From an uncultured Pelagibacteraceae bacterium (GTDB lineage Bacteria; Pseudomonadota; Alphaproteobacteria; Pelagibacterales; Pelagibacteraceae), in NCBI GenBank assembly GCA_902521615.1, contig CABYSJ010000002.1:31615-95614 (forward strand): 64,000 nucleotides of DNA. The letters run 5' to 3'. Shown here piece by piece: positions 57,167 to 64,000 of the stretch. How positions within the stretch are numbered: position 1 is the first letter of the stretch; every line of letters starts with the position of its first letter. A model generated the notes under the pieces. That model searched no databases and was not told where the DNA came from. It was given only the letters and a program-made list of their open reading frames with translations. The position numbers and the translations under genes are program-made.

Positions 57167-59385
57167 AAGGGCTGATCTACAAAAAAGTTTTTCATGGTTA
57201 CAGGACGTTGTTCCAAAATATATCTATAAACATTATAATTTTCCATTACTCGCTGAACATAATTTCTGGTTTCTCTAAATTTTATCAACTCAACCCAATC
57301 AACATAATCAACTTGTTTTTTTTGTGGATCTTTATTTATTTTTTTCCAATATTTAACTCTATTAGGTCCAGCATTATATGCAGCTACTGCAAAAGGGTAA
57401 GCACCATCATAATTTAGAATTAAACCTGCAATATAATGTGAGCCTAAATTAATATTATATTCTGGATCGGTTGTTAGTCTTGATTTCGAGTAAGGAAGTT
57501 TAGCTTGTTTTGAAACTAATTTTGCTGTGTAAGGCATCAATTGCATCAATCCTTTTGCGCCAGCGTGACTATTAGCTTCTAAATCAAATTCACTTTCTTG
57601 TCTAATTATAGATAATATCAAAGCACTTTCTGGAATTTTTCTTTTATTAATATATTTAGGAGTGCTGATTATTGGATAATTGTATTTATTATGAAATCTT
57701 TTTTGATAAGATGCAATTTTAGAAACCTGAATAGCAAAATCATATCTGTTTATACTTGTAGCTAATTCTGCTGCCAAAACTTCGCTGCCTTTAGCTATAT
57801 TGTCGTTAGCTAAATGTCTTAAAATGTGTTTTGTATATTTATCTTTCTTTAATTCGTCTAAAAGATAAGAAATTTTTACAAGCTCTTTGTTAAAAAATTG
57901 AATTCTATATTTTGGATCAATTTTCATATCTTTATCTAATTCAAATTTTCTATTTGGATTTAATTTTAAAAAAGCCAGTTGACCATAGTACGTAGTTAAA
58001 TATTTTGAAGCCTCTGTATACCAATTATTTGATTGTTCTCTTTCGCCTACTTTTTCATAAGCTCTTCCAAGCCAATATGCGCCCCTAGATAAGCTTATTG
58101 GATAACTAACATTTTCATAAAAATTTTTAAAATGATTTTTAGCGGTCAACGGATCGTTTAAAAAACTTAATGCTATCCATCCACTCATCCATTCTGCAGC
58201 CGCATATTCAGACCCTTCAGTCATTCCATGATTACTTGAAATTTTATATGAAATTTCATATTTCTTTTTATAAAGTAATGCTCTTGAGATAATTTCTCTT
58301 TCTTTCCACCATTTGTCAGGTCTAACTAAATATTCTTTATCATTTCTTATTTTCAATAATATTTCTGTAGAAGAATCCACACGTCCTTTTTTTCTTCTCC
58401 ATTTCAATCGATCATAGTTTAACCCAGCATCATTCTTAAACTTTTGAGGAACATTTGCTATTGCTTGGTCAACCCCATAGCCTTTACTCATTAAAAGATA
58501 CCTTGCATTATATAAAAGTTCGTAATCTTTTGGTAGATACCTTATTAATCTTTGTAAATCCCAACGATCTCCGTTCCAGGCTAAATAATCAGCTCGTTTA
58601 ATATAGTCGTCTGCATTTAAATATTTTTTAAATTTTTTTCTAAAATATTTTAATTCATTTTTAGATAAATCTGCTGTTATCCAACCTTCTTTAATTAGCT
58701 TTATACCCTTATTTTTGTCTCCAATTAAAATATAACTTTCTCCGAGAATCATTTTTCCATAACCACTTAATGGATCTTTTTCTCCAAACCAATTTATTAT
58801 TTTTTTTGGTGAAACGCTTTCTGTTGATAGCTTGTGTTCAGCTAAATATCTAATTCTTTCTATTCTAGGATAATCTGAATTTTTATTTAAAAAAACTTGA
58901 TATTCGTAAAAAGATGCTTGGTTGCCAGAGGTTAAAAGATGTCTCCATTTTATAAAATTATAAATTGAGTTGTCTTTTGCTTTTTTTGCTATTTTAAGAG
59001 CAGATGACCATTTGCTTTTCTGCATTTCTGAAATGGCTTTTTTAGCTAACCCAAAGTCTTTTTTACTATAATATCTTGAAATTTTAATACTCTTAGTTGT
59101 GCTAGTGCCAGCTATAGTTGGTTTTTTCTTTGGTATTTTAAAACTTAATTTTTTTTCTTTTAAAACCAACTCTTTTTTAACAATCACTTCTTCTATTTTA
59201 ATTTCTTTGGTTTTCGTGGGCTTCTTTAATGGCTTAAGGATATTTATAGATATTTTCTTTTGAATTTCTTCTTTACTTAAAACAGGTTTTTTTAAAGGTA
59301 CAACTGATTTGATTTCAGCAAAGAGATCATTTGAAAATATTAATATTGATACGGTGAAACCTAAAAATAATATTTTTTTGAGCAT
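57160..59385 (-). CDS. slt: soluble lytic murein transglycosylase
   Basis: Cleaves peptidoglycan between MurNAc and GlcNAc in the periplasm, forming 1,6-anhydro ends. The 741 residues begin with a signal peptide (LFLGFTVSILIFSNDLFAEI), then a Lys/Pro-rich linker (PLKKPTKTKEIKIEEVIVKK), a long superhelical U-domain, and a C-terminal SLT domain with the catalytic Glu in ILSIIRQESEFDLEANSHAG, then AKGLMQLMPYTAKLV and NINLGSHYIAGLI with VAAYNAGPNRVKYW. Longer than E. coli Slt70 because of the N-terminal linker. Divergent from dapA. Confidence 0.95.
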   Translation of the reverse strand: MLKKILFLGFTVSILIFSNDLFAEIKSVVPLKKPVLSKEEIQKKISINILKPLKKPTKTKEIKIEEVIVKKELVLKEKKLSFKIPKKKPTIAGTSTTKSIKISRYYSKKDFGLAKKAISEMQKSKWSSALKIAKKAKDNSIYNFIKWRHLLTSGNQASFYEYQVFLNKNSDYPRIERIRYLAEHKLSTESVSPKKIINWFGEKDPLSGYGKMILGESYILIGDKNKGIKLIKEGWITADLSKNELKYFRKKFKKYLNADDYIKRADYLAWNGDRWDLQRLIRYLPKDYELLYNARYLLMSKGYGVDQAIANVPQKFKNDAGLNYDRLKWRRKKGRVDSSTEILLKIRNDKEYLVRPDKWWKEREIISRALLYKKKYEISYKISSNHGMTEGSEYAAAEWMSGWIALSFLNDPLTAKNHFKNFYENVSYPISLSRGAYWLGRAYEKVGEREQSNNWYTEASKYLTTYYGQLAFLKLNPNRKFELDKDMKIDPKYRIQFFNKELVKISYLLDELKKDKYTKHILRHLANDNIAKGSEVLAAELATSINRYDFAIQVSKIASYQKRFHNKYNYPIISTPKYINKRKIPESALILSIIRQESEFDLEANSHAGAKGLMQLMPYTAKLVSKQAKLPYSKSRLTTDPEYNINLGSHYIAGLILNYDGAYPFAVAAYNAGPNRVKYWKKINKDPQKKQVDYVDWVELIKFRETRNYVQRVMENYNVYRYILEQRPVTMKNFFVDQPLF

Positions 59386-59428
59386 AATCTTTTACTATAT
59401 GAATCTTTAAACTATGTTATAAGTATTT

Positions 59429-60310
59429 ATGTTCAAAGGATCAAATGTTGCTTTAATTACACCATTTAAAAATAATGGTCTAGATGATGAAGCATATATA
59501 AAATTAATCCATTTCCACATCGATAATGGTACTAATGGACTTGTGCCGGCTGGTACAACAGGTGAATCTCCTACATTAAGTCATCATGAGCATCAAAGAG
59601 TAATAGACTTATGTATAAAAGAAAGTAATGGAAAAATACCAGTTATTGCTGGTACGGGTTCCAACTCAACGGAGGAGGCTATTTCTTTAACAACACATGC
59701 AGAAAAAGCAGGAGCTAACGGTGCTTTGATAGTTACGCCTTATTACAATAAACCAACCCAAGAAGGCCTGTATCAACATTATAAAGCAATTAATGACAAG
59801 TGTGGCATTCCAATTATAATTTATAATATTCCCGGTAGATCTGTGATTGATATGTCAGTGGATACAATGGCCAGACTGTATGAATTAAAAAATATAGTTG
59901 GAGTTAAAGATGCAACAGGGGATTTAAATAGAGTCAATCAGACACTTGAAAAAATGGGTAAAGATTTTATTCAATTAACAGGTAATGATGATAATGCTTT
60001 CGAATTTAATAAACGTGGTGGGGTAGGTACTATTAGTGTAACAGCTAATATTGCACCTAAACTTTGTTCTGATTTTCAAAGATTTTCAAAATCAGATACT
60101 GATAATGAGATGAAAGAAGCAGAAAGATTAGATAAAATTTTACAACCAATTCATCACTCAATGTTTGTTGAGAGCAATCCTAGTCCTGTAAAATATGCTG
60201 CAAAACTTTTAGAACTTTGTGACGATAATGTAAGACTACCACTTGTAAAAGTTACAGACACAACAAAAGAAATTGTAAAAAAAGCTCTTCAGTCTGCTAA
60301 GTTAATTTAA
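59429..60310 (+). CDS. dapA: 4-hydroxy-tetrahydrodipicolinate synthase
   Basis: Condenses pyruvate and aspartate semialdehyde in lysine/diaminopimelate synthesis. The 293 residues include [20 protein letters not shown], the [20 protein letters not shown] signature, [12 protein letters not shown] with the catalytic Tyr, and the Schiff-base Lys in [14 protein letters not shown]. Canonical length. One-base overlap with smpB. Its neighbour across a 43-bp gap is the divergent transglycosylase, also a cell-wall gene. Confidence 0.97.
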   Translation: MFKGSNVALITPFKNNGLDDEAYIKLIHFHIDNGTNGLVPAGTTGESPTLSHHEHQRVIDLCIKESNGKIPVIAGTGSNSTEEAISLTTHAEKAGANGALIVTPYYNKPTQEGLYQHYKAINDKCGIPIIIYNIPGRSVIDMSVDTMARLYELKNIVGVKDATGDLNRVNQTLEKMGKDFIQLTGNDDNAFEFNKRGGVGTISVTANIAPKLCSDFQRFSKSDTDNEMKEAERLDKILQPIHHSMFVESNPSPVKYAAKLLELCDDNVRLPLVKVTDTTKEIVKKALQSAKLI

Positions 60311-60780
60311 TGAACAAAAAAACCAATCTTGGTTTAAAAATCATTTGTTTGAATAGAAAAGCTAGTTTTAATTATTTTTTTGAAGATCTACTTGAAGCTG
60401 GAATTGTTTTAAAGGGATCTGAAATCAAATCAGTAAGAGATGGCAAGGTAAATATCGCTGAGTCTTATGCTGTTGAAAAAGCAGGTGAAATTGTATTAAT
60501 TAATTCACATATATCACCATACAAGCAAGCCAGTTATTCTAATCATAATCCAACTGATGACAGAAAACTACTTCTTAATAAAAAAGAAATAAATAAATTA
60601 ATAGGTAAAATGCAAAGAGATGGTTTCACATTAGTTCCAACAAAAATGTATTTTAAAAAAGGAAAGGTAAAAATAGAATTAGCTGTTGCTAAAGGAAAAA
60701 AGCAATATGATAAAAGAGCAACAAAAAAAAGTAGAGATTGGAATCGTGAAAAGGCAAGATATATTAGAAAATCAAGCTAA
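60310..60780 (+). CDS. smpB: SsrA-binding protein SmpB
   Basis: SmpB delivers tmRNA to stalled ribosomes. The 156 residues form the OB fold [20 protein letters not shown] (about residue 30), [20 protein letters not shown], and the basic C-terminal tail that enters the mRNA channel. Canonical length. tmRNA itself is not in the window. Coupled to dapA by TAATG and overlapping the following folK start region. Confidence 0.97.
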   Translation: MNKKTNLGLKIICLNRKASFNYFFEDLLEAGIVLKGSEIKSVRDGKVNIAESYAVEKAGEIVLINSHISPYKQASYSNHNPTDDRKLLLNKKEINKLIGKMQRDGFTLVPTKMYFKKGKVKIELAVAKGKKQYDKRATKKSRDWNREKARYIRKSS

Positions 60781-61264
60781 AATTGTTTTTTTAGGAATAG
60801 GTTCAAATTTAGGTCTAAGAAAAAGAAATATAGAAAATGCAAAATTCTTATTAGCAGACCATAACTTACATTTTATTTCGGTATCTAGTTATTATGAAAC
60901 TCCTTCTTGGCCTGATCCAAGAAAACCTAAGTTCTTAAATATAGTTTTAAAAATAAAATGCTATTACAGTCCTCAAGAACTATTAAGAATTTGTAAATCT
61001 ATAGAAAATCGATTAGGTAGAAAAAAAGCAAAAAAGAACGCTCCTCGCATATGTGATTTAGATATAATTGATTTTAATAATTTGGTATCAAAAAAAAATT
61101 CTAAAATTAACTTACCCCATAAAATGATGCATAAAAGAAACTTTGTATTATTTCCATTATTTGAGATTCAAAAGAATTGGATCCATCCTGATAAACAAAT
61201 AGATGTTAAAACCTTGATTTCTCTACTTCCTAATAGAGACATTAGATCTATTAAACAAATTTGA
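60746..61264 (+). CDS. folK: 2-amino-4-hydroxy-6-hydroxymethyldihydropteridine pyrophosphokinase
   Basis: Transfers pyrophosphate to the pterin in folate synthesis. The conserved core starts [20 protein letters not shown] and includes [40 protein letters not shown] (catalytic Arg and Asp-x-Asp) and [20 protein letters not shown]. The start is uncertain: I propose the GTG at 60746 (172 residues), which overlaps smpB by 35 bases; ATG codons at 60686 and 60707 would add up to 20 residues and overlap smpB more deeply. Confidence 0.88.
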   Translation: MKRQDILENQAKIVFLGIGSNLGLRKRNIENAKFLLADHNLHFISVSSYYETPSWPDPRKPKFLNIVLKIKCYYSPQELLRICKSIENRLGRKKAKKNAPRICDLDIIDFNNLVSKKNSKINLPHKMMHKRNFVLFPLFEIQKNWIHPDKQIDVKTLISLLPNRDIRSIKQI

Positions 61265-61285
61265 TTTAGTGGTATAATATCAATT

Positions 61286-63031
61286 ATGCTTAATTCAAAT
61301 GAACTTATAAATAAAGTTAAGAATTATAATAAATTTCTTAATCCTGAAAAATTGGATAAAGCATATAATTTTGCTGTTAAAGCACATAAAAGCCAAAAAA
61401 GAGCTTCGGGTGATCCTTATTCAGTTCACCCAATTGAGGTTGCAAATATTTTAACTGAATTAAAATTAGATAGCGCTACAATTACAACAGGTCTATTGCA
61501 TGACACTATAGAAGACACTTTTGCTACTTATGAAACTATCAAACAAGAATTTGGAGATGAGGTTGCTGATTTAGTTGACGGTGTAACCAAGATTTCAGCA
61601 TTTGAAAATTCAGCTGGAGTTAATTCTAAAGTTGAGAATTTCAGAAAATTAATTTTAGCAACATCAAAAGACATAAGAGTTCTGCTAGTTAAAATTGCTG
61701 ATCGTCTACACAATATGAGAACCATTAAAGCAATTACCAAAGAAGACAAAAGAAAAAGAATAGCTCAAGAAACTATGGAAATTTACGCTCCATTAGCTGA
61801 TAGAATGGGTATGCACAGAATAAGAGATGAACTTGAGGATTTGTCTTTTGAAATTTTAAATAACGATGCAAGAAAATTAATAAAAAAAAGACTTGATGAA
61901 ATAAAATTGGACAGAAAAGATTTATTTGAAGAACAATCTTATGAGTTAAGTGAAATCTTGAATGATAATCAAATTAATGCCGAGATACATGGTAGAGAAA
62001 AAACACCTTTTTCAATTTGGAGAAAGGTTCAAAAAAAAAGAGTTTCACTTGAGCAAATAACAGACATTATAGGATTTAGGATAATTTTAAAAAACGTTGA
62101 CGATTGTTATAAAACTCTTGGTATTTTTCATAAAAAATGGAATTGTATACCTGGAAAATTTAAAGATTATATTTCATCTCCAAAAATCAATGGTTATAAA
62201 TCTATTCATACATCTGTAATTGGTTCAAATAAAAAACCAATAGAAATTCAAATTAGAACACATGAAATGCACGAATTTGCAGAAAGAGGTGTTGCATCTC
62301 ATTGGCAATATAAATCTTCTGAAAAATTTAATTCTTTAAGCTGGAAGGAGTATGATTGGTTAAAAGATCTTGTTGAGATTATAGAAAAAAATGAAAATCT
62401 TGAAGACTCATATGAGTACACAAAACTACAAATGTTTCAAGAAAACGTATTTTGTTTTACACCAAAAGGTTCAGTAATAAAATTACCTAAAGACGCAACA
62501 GCTATAGATTTTGCATATGCTGTTCATACTAAAATTGGCAATTCAGCAATTGGTTGTGAAATTAATGGAAACAAAAGCGAATTACAAACTATTTTAAGAA
62601 ATGGTGATCGTGTTAATATTATAACATCTAAAAATAATTCACCTTCACTTCATTGGATACCAACAACTAAAACAGGTAAAGCTAGAGCAGCGATTAGAAG
62701 ATATTGGCATGATAAAGGAGAGCAAAAAGAGGAAAAAACAAAAAAATACAACACCACTCTATGGATGTCATTACCTGACAAGCCAGGTCAATTAGGTGAT
62801 ATAAGCTCACTCATAGGAAGTCATAAATTAAATATATCTAGCTTAGAAATGGTTGGTAAAAATCCCAATTATATTAATTTTAAATTTAAATTAATTATTA
62901 GAAACCTTAAGAATTTTACTAATTTTATTGCAGAGCTAAAACAAAAGGGTATAAAATTTAAGATAATTAGACACGAAGAAAAAAGAAATGCTTTCACTCA
63001 AAAAATCCTTAAATATTTTAAAAAAAACTAA
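61286..63031 (+). CDS. rel: bifunctional (p)ppGpp synthetase/hydrolase Rel/SpoT, compact form
   Basis: The 581-residue stringent-response enzyme. The HD hydrolase domain keeps H48 (SVHPIEV), H72-D73 (LLHDTIEDT) and D139 (IADRLHNMRTI). The synthetase domain keeps D260 (TDIIGFRI), Y304 and H308 (INGYKSIHTS), E320 and Q322 (IEIQIRTHEM). TGS spans about 388-448 and ACT about 492-562. The helical and zinc-finger-type region of about 100-150 residues usually found between TGS and ACT is essentially missing, so the protein is much shorter than the usual 700 or more. It appears bifunctional; no other RelA/SpoT gene is in the window. Confidence 0.94.
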   Translation: MLNSNELINKVKNYNKFLNPEKLDKAYNFAVKAHKSQKRASGDPYSVHPIEVANILTELKLDSATITTGLLHDTIEDTFATYETIKQEFGDEVADLVDGVTKISAFENSAGVNSKVENFRKLILATSKDIRVLLVKIADRLHNMRTIKAITKEDKRKRIAQETMEIYAPLADRMGMHRIRDELEDLSFEILNNDARKLIKKRLDEIKLDRKDLFEEQSYELSEILNDNQINAEIHGREKTPFSIWRKVQKKRVSLEQITDIIGFRIILKNVDDCYKTLGIFHKKWNCIPGKFKDYISSPKINGYKSIHTSVIGSNKKPIEIQIRTHEMHEFAERGVASHWQYKSSEKFNSLSWKEYDWLKDLVEIIEKNENLEDSYEYTKLQMFQENVFCFTPKGSVIKLPKDATAIDFAYAVHTKIGNSAIGCEINGNKSELQTILRNGDRVNIITSKNNSPSLHWIPTTKTGKARAAIRRYWHDKGEQKEEKTKKYNTTLWMSLPDKPGQLGDISSLIGSHKLNISSLEMVGKNPNYINFKFKLIIRNLKNFTNFIAELKQKGIKFKIIRHEEKRNAFTQKILKYFKKN

Positions 63032-63575
63032 TGCATTATTAGAAGGTCACTTTGTTTTATCTTCAGGTCTACATTCTTCAAAATATATTCAATGTGCAAA
63101 ACTTTTAAGTTACCCTAATTTAGCTAATGTAATTTGCAAATCTTTAGCAAAAAAAATTAAAAAAAAATTTAAAAAAATTGATTTAATATTAGCTCCTGCA
63201 ATGGGAGGAGTAATTATAGGATATGAAATAGGAAAATTACTAAAAAAAGAAACAATTTTTTGCGAAAGGGTAAATGGTAAATTTACTCTTAGAAGAGGAT
63301 TTAATATTAAAAAAGGTGCAAGAGTATTAATTATAGAAGATGTAATCACTACAGGAAAATCAAGTTTAGAGTGTGTAAAGCTAATTAAAAAATCGAAAGC
63401 AAAATTAATTGGATTTGCATCTATAATTGATCGATCAACTAAACAATCTTTAAAAATAAAAACTGGAATAATATCTCATCTAAAAATAGATGTTCCAACT
63501 TTTAAAGCAAATAAATTACCTCCAGAACTTAAATCAATACCAATAACAACCCCAGGAAGCAGATTTATTAAGTGA
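62988..63575 (+). CDS. pyrE: orotate phosphoribosyltransferase
   Basis: Makes orotidine monophosphate from orotate and PRPP. The 195 residues show GHFVLSSGLHSSKYIQCAKL, APAMGGVIIGYEIGKLLKKE and the PRPP motif ARVLIIEDVITTGKSSLE (about residue 112). The ATG at 62988 lies 44 bases inside rel; the first clearly conserved residues follow about 15 codons later, so a slightly later non-ATG start is possible. It overlaps pdxJ by four bases. rel-pyrE-pdxJ is a conserved alphaproteobacterial order. Confidence 0.94.
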   Translation: MLSLKKSLNILKKTNALLEGHFVLSSGLHSSKYIQCAKLLSYPNLANVICKSLAKKIKKKFKKIDLILAPAMGGVIIGYEIGKLLKKETIFCERVNGKFTLRRGFNIKKGARVLIIEDVITTGKSSLECVKLIKKSKAKLIGFASIIDRSTKQSLKIKTGIISHLKIDVPTFKANKLPPELKSIPITTPGSRFIK

Positions 63576-64000
63576 AAAGGTTAGGTGTAAATATAGATCA
63601 TATTGCAACTTTACGAAACGCTCGTGGAGAGAAACATCCAGATCCATTATTCGCAGCAAGAACAGTTATTAGTTTTGGAGCTGACTCTGTAACAATTCAT
63701 TTAAGAGAAGATAGAAGACACATAAATGATATTGATGCCAAAAAAATATGTGATTTAAAAAATGTGCTTGTAAACCTTGAAATTTCTATGAATAAAGAAA
63801 TTGTTAATAAAGCACTTAAGATAAAACCAAATTTTATTTGTTTAGTTCCAGAAAATAGAAAAGAAATTACTACTGAAGGAGGTTTGAATATAAAGGGAAA
63901 TTTTAATAAATTAGAGAAAATAATTAAAAAATTTAAAAAAGCAAGGATAAGAACAAGTTTATTCATTAATCCCTCTCCAAATGATATTAGACTTGCTAAA
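63572..64000 (+). CDS. pdxJ: pyridoxine 5'-phosphate synthase (C-terminus outside window)
   Basis: PdxJ forms pyridoxine 5'-phosphate from 1-deoxyxylulose 5-phosphate and aminoacetone phosphate (vitamin B6). The frame starts at a GTG at 63572, overlapping the pyrE stop (GTGA), and is open to the window edge (143 codons). VKRLGVNIDHIATLRNARGE and KHPDPLFAARTV, then TIHLREDRRHINDIDA and NVLVNLEISMN, match the PdxJ substrate and catalytic regions. The C-terminal half is not visible. Confidence 0.95.
   Translation, partial: MKRLGVNIDHIATLRNARGEKHPDPLFAARTVISFGADSVTIHLREDRRHINDIDAKKICDLKNVLVNLEISMNKEIVNKALKIKPNFICLVPENRKEITTEGGLNIKGNFNKLEKIIKKFKKARIRTSLFINPSPNDIRLAK

Noticed and set aside
63697..63966. 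Minus-strand open frame of 89 codons
   Set aside because: It lies antisense to pdxJ, whose protein motifs are unmistakable.
1..64000. CRISPR arrays, insertion sequences, prophage genes, rRNA genes, replication origin
   Set aside because: No regularly spaced repeats, transposase or integrase motifs, rRNA sequence or DnaA-box clusters were seen on either strand.

Overview
This window is a chromosomal segment from a free-living marine alphaproteobacterium of the SAR11 clade (Pelagibacterales, 'Candidatus Pelagibacter'-like). The assignment is my inference. It rests on very AT-rich sequence, near-absent intergenic space (no gap above about 170 bp), Lys/Asn/Ile-rich proteins, the alphaproteobacterial order tRNA-Tyr / tRNA-Gly / tuf / tRNA-Trp / secE / nusG, adk inside the ribosomal cluster, a four-subunit sarcosine oxidase operon, and a dapA-smpB-folK-rel-pyrE-pdxJ run. 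I see no insertion sequence, phage gene, CRISPR array or replication origin.

Layout. Positions 1-3241 are a mixed region: a HAD-type sugar phosphatase cut by the window edge, tRNA-Leu, nadK, a 45-codon membrane peptide, a stand-alone type IV pilin gene, tRNA-Thr and rlmB. Positions 3371-32001 are an almost unbroken transcription and translation supercluster: tRNA-Tyr, tRNA-Gly, tuf, tRNA-Trp, secE, nusG, rplKAJL, rpoBC, rpsLG, fusA, the S10 and spc clusters, secY, adk, then rpsM, rpsK, rpoA, rplQ. Only a few internal regulatory sites are visible: a promoter before tRNA-Tyr, a hairpin between rplL and rpoB, a promoter plus folded leader before rpsL, and a promoter before rpsM.

Positions 32012-51303 hold housekeeping genes in short operons on both strands: an RluC/D-type pseudouridine synthase, lipB, mgtE, panC, galU-ugd, a RidA protein, topA, plsY, pyrB with a dihydroorotase-like partner, ruvX, gatCAB, a methyltransferase, trhO, a MATE transporter and a secreted nuclease. 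Positions 51306-56397 are the soxBDAG operon, which demethylates sarcosine to glycine and passes the one-carbon unit to folate. The last section holds tRNA-Ser, a methyltransferase, a lytic transglycosylase, dapA, smpB, folK, a compact Rel/SpoT, pyrE and a truncated pdxJ.

Most of the window is core genome. The parts most worth a second look are: (1) a degenerate copy of the 3' portion of tRNA-Thr on the far side of the lone pilin gene, with the geometry of a tRNA-bounded mini-island; (2) a folded leader before rpsL; (3) a dihydroorotase homologue next to pyrB that has lost most of its metal ligands; (4) a Rel/SpoT protein that goes from TGS to ACT without the usual central region; and (5) a 23-bp tandem duplication at the convergent ends of two genes.
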